Assembly: GCA_017445015.1 (NCBI GenBank)
Contig: JAFSVL010000028.1
Coordinates: forward strand, 186,001-250,000
Source of the DNA: Bacteroidales bacterium
GTDB lineage: Bacteria; Bacteroidota; Bacteroidia; Bacteroidales; UBA932
Length of the DNA stretch: 64,000 nucleotides
Reading direction: 5' to 3'
Below are positions 8,585 through 16,371 of the stretch, one piece after another; the first letter of the stretch is position 1; each line of letters begins with the position of its first letter. The position numbers and the translations under genes are program-made. The notes beneath the pieces were generated by a model. That model saw nothing but the letters and a program-made list of their open reading frames with translations, had not been told where the DNA came from and made no database searches.

Positions 8585-9772
8585 ATGAGATACTATATCA
8601 TAGCCGGCGAGGCCTCCGGCGACCTGCATGCCTCCAACCTGATGCGCGGTCTTTATGCCGAAGACCCGCAGGCCTGCATCCGCTTCCGCGGCGGCGACCT
8701 GATGAAAGCGGTGTACGACGCGCACGACAAGGGCACCGACGGCGGCCTGACCGTCCATTACAGGCAGGGGGCGATGATGGGGCTGAGCGAAATCCTCCGC
8801 AAGGCGGGGATGCTCTTCCGCAGCCTGCGCGAATGTAAGGCCGATATCGCCGCCTGGAAACCTGACGCGGTCATCCTCGTGGATTATCCGGGATTCAATT
8901 TCCCCATCGCCCGGTTCGCGCACGGACAGGGATTCAAAGTCTTCTGGTATATCGCGCCGAAGACCTGGGCTTCCCGCGAAGGGCGCAACCGCAAACTGCG
9001 CCGTTACGTGGACCGGCTTTTCATTGTATTCCCCTTCGAAATCCCCTACTTCACCAAGGCGGACGTACCCTTCGTCTATAAAGGCAACCCCCTGCTGGAC
9101 GCCATAGATAACGCACCGGCCCTCCGGCAGAGCCGGGAAGCCTTCCTCGCCGCGCACGGCCTGGAAGACAAACCGTTCATCGCCATGCTCGCGGGGTCGC
9201 GCAAGGGGGAGATCTCCCGGATGATGCCGCCTTTGGTACAGGTCGCGCAGCGGCTGAAAACGTTGCCCGGGTACCGGGATTACCAGTTCCTGCTGGCCGG
9301 CGCCCCGGCCCGCAGCGAGGCGGACTACCTGCCCTATATCGAAAGCCATCCGGATATCCATCTGATTTTCGGCGATACCTACGGCATCCTCAGACATGCC
9401 GGGGCCGCCGTCATCAATTCCGGTACCGCCTCGCTTGAAGCTGCGCTGATCGGCACCCCGCAGGTCGTATGCTGGTCCACGACGAGGTTCAACATGTTCC
9501 TCGCACGCCACCTGCTCCGGATACAGGACAAAATCAAATACATCTCGCTGGCGAACCTCATTCTGGACAAAGCGGTTTTCCGCGAACTCATCCAGGAGGA
9601 TTTCACCGCGGAAAATGTCATCTCGGAGCTGCTGAGCCTCGCGCCGGACAGTGCCAGGACGGCTGCCATGAAAGCCGATTACAGAAGCATCCGGGAAGCG
9701 CTCGGCGGAGGAGGAGCCTCCTGCGCCGTCGCCGCCTCGATCATAGAACTCATCCGCCACGATGTCCCATGA
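8585..9772 (+). CDS. lpxB: Lipid-A-disaccharide synthase
   Basis: A 395-residue GT19 glycosyltransferase that joins UDP-2,3-diacylglucosamine and lipid X to form the lipid A disaccharide at the inner membrane. Family segments seen are AGEASGDLHA at the N terminus, VDYPGFNFPIA near residue 100, PKTWASREGR near 128, LAGSRKGEI near 203, and NSGTASLEAALIGTPQVV near 280. A GTG 3 nt upstream is possible, but the ATG gives the normal start. It shows that the cell makes lipid A. Its stop codon touches the 5' arm of a structured intergenic element. Confidence 0.95.
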   Translation: MRYYIIAGEASGDLHASNLMRGLYAEDPQACIRFRGGDLMKAVYDAHDKGTDGGLTVHYRQGAMMGLSEILRKAGMLFRSLRECKADIAAWKPDAVILVDYPGFNFPIARFAHGQGFKVFWYIAPKTWASREGRNRKLRRYVDRLFIVFPFEIPYFTKADVPFVYKGNPLLDAIDNAPALRQSREAFLAAHGLEDKPFIAMLAGSRKGEISRMMPPLVQVAQRLKTLPGYRDYQFLLAGAPARSEADYLPYIESHPDIHLIFGDTYGILRHAGAAVINSGTASLEAALIGTPQVVCWSTTRFNMFLARHLLRIQDKIKYISLANLILDKAVFRELIQEDFTAENVISELLSLAPDSARTAAMKADYRSIREALGGGGASCAVAASIIELIRHDVP

Positions 9773-9854
9773 AAATCGAAGTGCAATAACGGGCGCTTGT
9801 TGCTTCGCAACCCTATCTGGGTAACTGCGCCCTAACATTGCACTTCGATATTTT
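9772..9854. repeat. 49-nt-core nested hairpin element, copy 1
   Basis: Arms TCGAAGTGCAAT (9776-9787) and its exact complement (9837-9848) enclose a 49-nt core (9788-9836). The core has its own stem GGGCGC/GCGCCC, flanked by unpaired AAC and TAAC, and carries two small hairpins, GTTGC/GCAAC and ACCC/GGGT. The outer hairpin ends in a TATTTTAT run, so it resembles an intrinsic terminator for lpxB whose loop has been replaced by the core. The same core occurs at 15114-15162 and 61831-61879. The element begins on the last base of the lpxB stop codon. Confidence 0.85.
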
Positions 9855-9886
9855 ATATGTTGATTATTTGGCCAAGCGATTTTAAA

Positions 9887-10486
9887 ATGGAATTCAGCGA
9901 TTTCAATCTCGAGAAAACAGGAGACGGACTCCTGCCGGTCATCATTCAGGACGCATGCACCCTGAAGGTGCTGATGCTCGGTTACATGAACGGGGAGGCC
10001 TTCGACAAGACGGTCCGCGAAGGCCGCGTGACCTTCTTCTCGCGCAGCAAGGGCCGCCTCTGGACCAAGGGAGAGACCAGCGGCAACTTCCTGACCGTAA
10101 AAGAGATGTATGCCGACTGCGACGCCGACACCCTGCTCATCAAGGCCGTTCCTGACGGTCCCACCTGCCACCGCGGCACCACCGCGTGCTTCGACACCCC
10201 GGAGGACGAGGGCTTCATCCGTACCCTGGCCTCCGTCATCGCCGGGAGGCATGCCCGGATGCCCGAAGGTTCCTACACGACGAAACTCTTCGTAAAGGGC
10301 GTCAAGACCATTGCCAAGAAGGTCGGCGAAGAATCGGCGGAAACCCTCATAGAGGCGATAGACGGAAAACGGGACCGCTATATCTACGAGTGCTCGGATT
10401 TAATCTACCACCTGCTGGTCCTGTGCGAACAGATGGGGGTAGGGATAGAAGACCTGGAAAAGGAACTCGCCCTCAGGCACCGTTAA
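9887..10486 (+). CDS. hisIE: Bifunctional phosphoribosyl-AMP cyclohydrolase / phosphoribosyl-ATP pyrophosphatase
   Basis: A 199-residue fusion catalysing steps two and three of histidine synthesis. The HisI part (about 1-105) has the metal-binding set D77, C78, D79, D81 (DCDAD) and the Zn cysteines C94 and C101 in the CHRGTTAC segment. The HisE part (about 108-199) has the all-alpha pattern with KKVGEESAETLIEA and DLIYHLLVL. The ATG at 9887 is favoured over 9857 because MEFSDFNLEK fits the family start. No other his gene is nearby, so it stands apart from the rest of the pathway. Its TAA overlaps the convergent rel stop in a TTAA. Confidence 0.95.
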   Translation: MEFSDFNLEKTGDGLLPVIIQDACTLKVLMLGYMNGEAFDKTVREGRVTFFSRSKGRLWTKGETSGNFLTVKEMYADCDADTLLIKAVPDGPTCHRGTTACFDTPEDEGFIRTLASVIAGRHARMPEGSYTTKLFVKGVKTIAKKVGEESAETLIEAIDGKRDRYIYECSDLIYHLLVLCEQMGVGIEDLEKELALRHR

Positions 10487-12351
10487 TTCGAATCCAGGGA
10501 CTTGATTTCGTCCACGCCCGGGATAACGGCGATATCGGCGCAGGTAAGGCGCAGTTCTTCCGCCGAATGCACATTGAAGTGGATATCGCAGGAGACAATC
10601 TGGTCTTCGGTGCATGTGCGCAGTTCCGACATGGAGAGTCCGCGGCGCTCGACGATACAGTCGATGATATCGCGCAGCAGGTGATAACGGTCCACCGCGA
10701 TAATCCGCACCGCCGCCGGATACAACTGGTCCGGTTTCTCCTCAAAATTCATTTCAACGATGGAATCTCCGTTCTCTGAAGCCAGTTTGATCGCTTCGGA
10801 ACAATGCCGGCTGTGGACAGTAATGTGCCCCTGCGCATCCTTGAACCCGATCACCTCGTCACCGGGAAGCGGCCGGCAGAGCGGACAGCGCGTAAAATCC
10901 TGCCCGCCCGTATGTTTGAGGTAACTCGTGATGTGCTTTTTCGCCTTGTAGGTGGTAACGAATTCCAGCCAGTGCTTCTGCGGGCGCACATCCTCGTCAA
11001 CCCCTATCTCTACACAGTCCCCGCGGTGCAGTTCGGTACGCAGCGGCGAGAGTTTTCCGTTGATACGCGCATACTTGGCACGCTCCGCGATGTCGGTGTG
11101 GATTTCATAGGCGAAATCCAGTGCCGTAGCGCCCTTGGGCAGGATGACACCGCGGCCCTTGGGGGTATAGGCAATGATATCCTCGTTGTAAAACGATGAA
11201 CTGACCCCCTCCATGAAATCCATGTCGTCCATGTGCCGGGCCATATCCTGAAGTACGGCCTTGAAACGCTCCAGCCACTCTTCATTCCGCTCGACGATGC
11301 ATCCGAGCCGGGCATTGCGTATCATCCGCTCGGACGAGATGTGAAGTTCCTCCCAGACGCCCGACGGATTGAGGAGTTTGACGTGGAACCCCTGATAGCC
11401 GTTGTCTTTGGGGTGGTCTATGTAATTGGAAATGCTTCCGGGCCGCTCCTGGAAGTGCCCGGACAAAATCGAATAGATGTACAGGCTCAGGTCCTTTTCA
11501 TTCCAGGGTTCCTGCGGCTTTTCATAAATCACCCGTATGTAGTGCTTGAAATCGACATGGGCGAAGTTCACGTCGCCTTCTTTCATATTGCGCCATATAC
11601 TGTAGGGCTTCCGGTAGCGGGTTTCCATGCGGACCCGGATTCCCCGGGAAGCCAGGATGGACTGGATTTTGGCGGAAAAGGCATGGACGGCATCGGCCGT
11701 CCGCGCCTTGTCTTCTTCCAGTTGCGCCTCCAACTGGGCGAACTCCCGCGAACAGCGGTAACGGAACGAAAGGTTTTCCAGTTCCGACTTGACCGGATAA
11801 AGGCCCAGGCGGTTGGCCAGGGGTGCATAAAAGAAATCCGTTTCCCCGGCGATTTTCATCTGCTTTTCAGGGCGCATGCTGTCCAGGGTGCGCATGTTGT
11901 GCAGCCGGTCGGAAAGTTTGACGAGGAGGGCACGGATATCGTAGTGTACGGACTCGAGGATCTGACGGAAGTTGTCCACCTGCTTGGTGTCGCGGTACTT
12001 TTCTTTTTTCCGTTTGGTCACGGCATCCACGAGGAAGGCGACATCGTCCCCGAACCGGGAACGGACATCCTCGATGGTATATTCCGTATCCTCCACCACA
12101 TCATGCAGGAACGCGGCGATGACGGGGTTCGTATCCAGTTCCAGCTCGGCGGCGACGATATGCGCCACGGCGACGGGATGGACGATATACGGCTGTCCGG
12201 ACATGCGTTTCTGCCCGTCATGGGCCCGGGCCGCAAACCAGAACGCATCCTCGATCCGCCGCAAATCCTGCGCGCTCACCCTGGGGCGCATCACATCAAA
12301 CACTTTTTGCGCGGACTGCAGCACGCTGTCCTCTAATACCGGCTTTTCCAT
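10483..12351 (-). CDS. RelA/SpoT-family (p)ppGpp hydrolase/synthetase, short form
   Basis: A 622-residue protein with an N-terminal HD hydrolase domain (about 35-190; H58, H83-D84 and E87-D88 present, plus SDRLHNMRT). A RelA/SpoT synthetase domain follows (about 225-350), then a TGS domain (about 385-450), a short Cys-containing segment (RCPLC) and a C-terminal ACT domain. The hydrolase residues look complete. In the synthetase, HPKDNGYQGFH resembles the family's PKxNGYQSLH, but the usual EVQIRT segment is degenerate (WEELHIS). It is shorter than typical Rel proteins of about 730-750 residues. It may be chiefly a hydrolase or a second Rel paralogue. The ATG at 12351 replaces an upstream TTG. 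Confidence 0.85.
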   Translation of the reverse strand: MEKPVLEDSVLQSAQKVFDVMRPRVSAQDLRRIEDAFWFAARAHDGQKRMSGQPYIVHPVAVAHIVAAELELDTNPVIAAFLHDVVEDTEYTIEDVRSRFGDDVAFLVDAVTKRKKEKYRDTKQVDNFRQILESVHYDIRALLVKLSDRLHNMRTLDSMRPEKQMKIAGETDFFYAPLANRLGLYPVKSELENLSFRYRCSREFAQLEAQLEEDKARTADAVHAFSAKIQSILASRGIRVRMETRYRKPYSIWRNMKEGDVNFAHVDFKHYIRVIYEKPQEPWNEKDLSLYIYSILSGHFQERPGSISNYIDHPKDNGYQGFHVKLLNPSGVWEELHISSERMIRNARLGCIVERNEEWLERFKAVLQDMARHMDDMDFMEGVSSSFYNEDIIAYTPKGRGVILPKGATALDFAYEIHTDIAERAKYARINGKLSPLRTELHRGDCVEIGVDEDVRPQKHWLEFVTTYKAKKHITSYLKHTGGQDFTRCPLCRPLPGDEVIGFKDAQGHITVHSRHCSEAIKLASENGDSIVEMNFEEKPDQLYPAAVRIIAVDRYHLLRDIIDCIVERRGLSMSELRTCTEDQIVSCDIHFNVHSAEELRLTCADIAVIPGVDEIKSLDSN

Positions 12352-12404
12352 ACCACTTCTCAAAAGGTTGCGCTAATATCGCAATTTTTTTCGTAAAAAT
12401 TGAG

Positions 12405-12412
12405 TATCTTTG
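12405..12412 (+). promoter_or_regulatory. Candidate -7 box for the GH2-GDPD gene
   Basis: TATCTTTG fits TAnnTTTG and lies 29 nt before the ATG at 12442. No TTTG is present at the expected upstream spacing, so it is a single-box match in the AT-rich spacer between two divergent genes. Confidence 0.4.
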
Positions 12413-12441
12413 TGGACATTACAACTAATTTTTCGCACATA

Positions 12442-15081
12442 ATGTCACGTTCCCTCTTTCTTGCAGTGGCGTTAGTGTTCACATTCGCAAACACTTCCGC
12501 CAAGTCTCCCGCCTGGACTCCCGCCGGAGACAACATCAGAACCCGCTGGGCCGCGCAAGTCAATCCCAAAGCTCCCCTGCCCGAATATCCCCGGCCGCAG
12601 ATGGTCCGCAGCGAATGGCTTAACCTCAACGGCCTTTGGAATTATGGCATTACCGAAGCCGCTTCCGCCGATTTCAGCGTAGAAGGACAGATTCTCGTCC
12701 CCTTTGCCGTAGAATCGTCGCTTTCCGGCGTAGCGCGCAGCGTCACCGAGACGGAGGCGCTCTGGTATGAACGCAATTTTACGGTCCCGTCCGCTTGGAA
12801 AGGGCGCAACGTACTCCTGCACTTCGGCGCAGTGGACTGGAAAGCCGAAGTCTGGGTCAACGGGAACAAGGTCGGCGAACACACGGGCGGCTATACCCCG
12901 TTCTGCTTCGACATCACCGCATACCTCCGCAAAAGCGGGAAGCAGGTCGTGCGGCTCAAGGTGCAGGACGCCACCGATACATCCTGGCAGCCGCGCGGGA
13001 AACAGTGGATGCTGCCTTCGGGCATCTGGTACACCCCGGTCACGGGAATCTGGCAGACCGTCTGGGTGGAACCGGTACAGAAAACCCACATTACGGGATA
13101 CGATGCGGTTTCCGATATCGACAAAGGCACGATCCGCCTGAGCGTCGGCACGGAAGGCCTGGAAACCGGCGACAAGATCCGTTCCCGCCTGCTGGCGGAA
13201 GGACAGGCCGTTGCCGAGGGAGAAGGCCGTGAAGTGGTGTTCCAGGTCCGGGAACCGAAACTCTGGAGCCCCGACAGCCCCTTCCTTTACGACGTCGAAA
13301 TTTCCGTCGAGCGTGACGGAAAGGCCCTTGACGCGGTCAAGGGTTACACGGCCATGCGCAAGGTTTCCACCTATGTCGAGCCGAAGCCCCGGGGGTACCG
13401 CCGCATCGCCCTCAACAACGAAGCGCTCTTCCAGTTCGGTCCCCTCGACCAGGGCTGGTGGCCCGACGGTCTCTATACCGCCCCCACCGACGAAGCGCTC
13501 CGCTACGACATCGAACGCACCAAGGCCTGGGGCTTCAATATGATCCGCAAGCATATCAAGGTGGAACCCGCCCGCTGGTACTGGTGGTGTGACAAACTGG
13601 GCATCATGGTCTGGCAGGATATGCCTTCCATCGGCGACCACGGCTGCAAGCGGCGCGAAACCACCCGCAGCGAGGAAGTCAAGAAAGGACAAGGCAACAA
13701 TTGGTCGTCGGATTCCTGGCTGGGCGGCACCGACTGCGTCGTCCCGCAGGAATGGAAAGACAATTATTATAAGGAATGGGGCGAGATTATCGACAATCTC
13801 AAGGGTTTCCAGAGCATCGTGGTCTGGGTACCCTTCAACGAGGCCTGGGGGCAGTTTGACACGCCTGAGGCAGTGCGCTTTACCCGCGCCAAGGACCCGA
13901 CCCGCCTGATCAACCCCGCTTCCGGCGGCAACTTCGACCTTTCCGAACTGGGCGACATCCTCGACATGCACCATTATCCGCAGCCGATGATGAATATCTT
14001 CGAGCGCAAGGTCATCAATGTGATTGGCGAATATGGCGGCATCGGTCTGCCGGTGAAGGGCCATCTGTGGAAAATCACCGACAAGAACTGGGGCTACGGC
14101 GGCGTCAAGAAGACCAAAGAAGAAGTCCTCGACCAGTATGAGGAATTCGCCGACATCCTCAAGCGCTGCATCGCTTCCGGATGTGCTGCGGCGGTATATA
14201 CCCAGACGACGGATGTGGAGGTGGAGGTAAACGGTATCATGACGTATGACCGTGAGGTAATCAAGATGAATGAGGAAAGCCTGCGCAGCATCAACGAGAG
14301 CGTCATCCGGTCCATGACCGCCCCTCCGGCAGCCGCCTTCCCGGGCAATCCCTTCGGCGGGAAAGTGGCGATTACCGCCCATCGCGGCTTCTGGAACTGC
14401 GAAGCGGCAGGATTCAGCGAGAATTCCATCGCATCGCTGGCCGCCGCCCAAAAAGCCGGCCTGTGGGGCTCCGAATTCGACGTCCAGCTCACCAAGGACG
14501 ATGTTGTTATCGTCAATCACAACGACAATATAGACGGCCGTCTGATTGCCGACGCCACCTATGAAGAACTGCTCCCCTACAAACTGCCCAACGGCGAATC
14601 CCGTCCCACGCTCGACGCTTATCTTGAGCAGGGGGCCAAGGCGAACACCATGCTGGTCATGGAACTCAAGCCGCAGAAAAATATCGGGCGGGAGGATGTA
14701 CTGGTGGACAAGGCGCTGGCCTCGCTCAAGGCCCACGGACTGTACAATCCCGCGCGGGTGATGTTTATTTCCTTCAGCTGGCACATCTGCCGGCGGATTG
14801 CCGCGCTTGCGCCGGAATTCCACAACCAGTTCCTCGAGGGTAACTATGGGCCGAAACGTCTGATGGACAATGGCATCAACGGATTTGACTATGAGTATCC
14901 CGTGATTCTCGCCCACAAGGACTGGGTGGAGAAGGCGCATGCGAAAGGGATGACCGTCAATACCTGGACGGTGAACAGGGAGAAAGACATGCGCGACGTG
15001 ATAGCGGCGGGCGTGGATGTCATCACGACCAATTTCCCGCTGCTTGCACGGCAAATTTTAGGCGACAAGGAATATAAATGA
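12442..15081 (+). CDS. Secreted GH2 glycoside hydrolase fused to a glycerophosphodiester phosphodiesterase
   Basis: An 879-residue exported protein. A signal peptide (residues 1-21, cut near TSA-KSP) precedes a GH2 sugar-binding jelly roll (about 40-210), an Ig-like domain and a TIM barrel (about 310-600). E467 (FNEAW) is the probable acid/base and E530 (IGEYGG) the probable nucleophile. After a Pro/Ala/Gly-rich linker comes a full GDPD domain (about 642-875) with H647-R648 (AHRG), a Glu in SENS, ExD in SEFDVQLTKDD and a later His (VNHND). GH2 enzymes remove beta-linked sugars, and GDPD splits glycerophosphodiesters. Together they suggest periplasmic breakdown of glycosylated glycerophosphate material, which is inferred. 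The open frame starts earlier, but MSRSLFL begins the signal peptide. Confidence 0.88.
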   Translation: MSRSLFLAVALVFTFANTSAKSPAWTPAGDNIRTRWAAQVNPKAPLPEYPRPQMVRSEWLNLNGLWNYGITEAASADFSVEGQILVPFAVESSLSGVARSVTETEALWYERNFTVPSAWKGRNVLLHFGAVDWKAEVWVNGNKVGEHTGGYTPFCFDITAYLRKSGKQVVRLKVQDATDTSWQPRGKQWMLPSGIWYTPVTGIWQTVWVEPVQKTHITGYDAVSDIDKGTIRLSVGTEGLETGDKIRSRLLAEGQAVAEGEGREVVFQVREPKLWSPDSPFLYDVEISVERDGKALDAVKGYTAMRKVSTYVEPKPRGYRRIALNNEALFQFGPLDQGWWPDGLYTAPTDEALRYDIERTKAWGFNMIRKHIKVEPARWYWWCDKLGIMVWQDMPSIGDHGCKRRETTRSEEVKKGQGNNWSSDSWLGGTDCVVPQEWKDNYYKEWGEIIDNLKGFQSIVVWVPFNEAWGQFDTPEAVRFTRAKDPTRLINPASGGNFDLSELGDILDMHHYPQPMMNIFERKVINVIGEYGGIGLPVKGHLWKITDKNWGYGGVKKTKEEVLDQYEEFADILKRCIASGCAAAVYTQTTDVEVEVNGIMTYDREVIKMNEESLRSINESVIRSMTAPPAAAFPGNPFGGKVAITAHRGFWNCEAAGFSENSIASLAAAQKAGLWGSEFDVQLTKDDVVIVNHNDNIDGRLIADATYEELLPYKLPNGESRPTLDAYLEQGAKANTMLVMELKPQKNIGREDVLVDKALASLKAHGLYNPARVMFISFSWHICRRIAALAPEFHNQFLEGNYGPKRLMDNGINGFDYEYPVILAHKDWVEKAHAKGMTVNTWTVNREKDMRDVIAAGVDVITTNFPLLARQILGDKEYK

Positions 15082-15084
15082 TAG

Positions 15085-15196
15085 ATTTGCGGGCAAAAGT
15101 CGCTGAATGCGACAACGGACACTTGTTGCTTCGCAACCCTATCCGGGTAAATGTGTCCTAACGTCGCATCCAGCTCATTTTTATTTGCCGGCAAAT
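15085..15196. repeat. 49-nt-core nested hairpin element, copy 2
   Basis: The core at 15114-15162 is identical in length (49 nt) to copies 1 and 3. Its internal stem is GGACAC/GTGTCC instead of GGGCGC/GCGCCC, so both sides have changed together. The gene-specific arms are GCTGAATGCGAC (15102-15113) and its near-complement (15163-15174). Outside these, ATTTGC-GGCAAA repeats extend the arms to about 15085 and 15196. A T-rich run follows the inner arms. It starts a few bases after the GH2-GDPD stop and ends just before the V-ATPase operon, so it may separate the two units. Confidence 0.85.
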
Positions 15197-15212
15197 GGTA
15201 ATTATCGATAGA

Positions 15213-15821
15213 ATGCAAGACAAGTTACAAGAACTGACGGACAGGCTGTACAATGAGGGCCTGTCAAAAGGAAAGGCCGAAGGGGAACGGCTGCTGGCGG
15301 AGGCGAATGCCAAGGCGGAAGCGCTGCTCTCGGAAGCCCGCGGACAGGCGGACCGCATCGTCGAAGAGGCCCGGAAGAACGCGGCGGAACTGAAGGCCAA
15401 GGCGGAACTGGATATCCGGAGCGCATCGGCGCAGGCTTTGCAGGCCACCCGTAAAGATATCGAGAACCTGCTGCTGGGCGCCGCCTGCAAAGCGCCCGCC
15501 AAGGACCTGCTCGCCGATGCCGCGCTGCTCAAGGAAGTCATCACGGAAACCGCCCGGCATTTCAGCCCGGACGCGCCCTGCGACCTGGCGCTCGTGCTGC
15601 CCGAAAAACTGCGGGGCGAACTGGAAGGCTGGGTAAGCGGTGCGCTGGCCCGGGAACTGAACGGCGGCATCAGCGCCGGCTTTTCCAAGAAAATGGCGGG
15701 CGGATTCCGCATCGGCCCCGCCGACGGCAGCTGGTATGTGGATTTTTCAGACGAGAGTTTCAGCACCCTGATTGCCGAATATCTGCGTCCTGTCACGAGA
15801 AAGCTGCTTTTCGGTGAATAA
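15213..15821 (+). CDS. atpE: V-type ATPase subunit E
   Basis: A 202-residue protein with a long Ala/Glu/Lys-rich helix (about 1-90), the peripheral-stalk coiled coil, followed by a mixed domain ending in the family-like WYVDFSDESF region. It links the catalytic head to the membrane stator. The ATG at 15213 (MQDKLQELTDRLYNEG) is preferred over 15195 because it gives the usual subunit E start. It is the first gene of a seven-gene operon with overlapping or closely spaced genes. Confidence 0.85.
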   Translation: MQDKLQELTDRLYNEGLSKGKAEGERLLAEANAKAEALLSEARGQADRIVEEARKNAAELKAKAELDIRSASAQALQATRKDIENLLLGAACKAPAKDLLADAALLKEVITETARHFSPDAPCDLALVLPEKLRGELEGWVSGALARELNGGISAGFSKKMAGGFRIGPADGSWYVDFSDESFSTLIAEYLRPVTRKLLFGE

Positions 15822-16371
15822 TTACGTATATATCCTCTCCGCCCTGCCCTCGCCGGAGGAAGTTATTTCGCTCTGCGACGGGAAAGATGCGGAAACGGTC
15901 CGTTTTGTGCTGGACGGCTGCAATCCCGACAAGATTGACGCCTCGTTTTATGAGCGTGCGCAGAAAAGCCGCAGCCGTTTCATCCGCACTTACTTCGAAT
16001 TCGACCGCCGGCTGCGCAATACCAAGGCGCGCTGGCTGGGAGAAACGCTCGGGATGGACGTCTCAAAGGATATCGTTTCGTTTCCGGAAGACGAGTTCCG
16101 GCCTTTCGACGACGAAGCGCGCCTCCTCGACATCCTGCGCGGGAAGGACATCCTGGCCCGCGAAAGGGAGCTGGACGCCCTGATGTGGGAGAAAGCGGAA
16201 GAAATCACCCGGCTGGATGTATTCAGCCTGGATCTCGTGCTCGCCTACGTCGCTAAAATGGCGACGGTAGAACGTTGGAACCGGCTTTCCGCGGAAGAGG
16301 GACGAAAATTTCTCCGCAAACTGGTAGATGAATTAAGAAATACAAATATATGGCAACAACAGGAAAAGTAA
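15814..16371 (+). CDS. DUF2764 protein of the V-type ATPase operon
   Basis: A 185-residue protein starting at a GTG (VNNYVYILSALP) that overlaps the atpE stop by 8 nt; it overlaps atpA by 22 nt at its end. The sequence fits the DUF2764 family found between atpE and atpA in Bacteroidetes V-ATPase operons. It is alpha-helical with many charged residues. No gene for subunit C or F is present in the operon, so it may take the central-stalk connector role of subunit C. That is an inference from position and fold class. Confidence 0.75.
   Translation: MNNYVYILSALPSPEEVISLCDGKDAETVRFVLDGCNPDKIDASFYERAQKSRSRFIRTYFEFDRRLRNTKARWLGETLGMDVSKDIVSFPEDEFRPFDDEARLLDILRGKDILARERELDALMWEKAEEITRLDVFSLDLVLAYVAKMATVERWNRLSAEEGRKFLRKLVDELRNTNIWQQQEK

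Noticed and set aside
9788..9836. The 49-nt core as an integron attC site
   Set aside because: The CCTAAC end resembles one core site, but the other end does not supply the matching GTTRRRY in the right orientation, and there are no cassettes or integrase.
7979..10252. Long open frame of 757 codons on the minus strand opposite surE, lpxB and hisIE
   Set aside because: It runs antisense to three well-recognised genes, has no recognisable domain, and is explained by the high-GC codon pattern of the real strand.
12472..15054. 860-codon minus-strand frame opposite the GH2-GDPD gene
   Set aside because: Antisense shadow; the plus-strand protein has a signal peptide and two complete catalytic domains.
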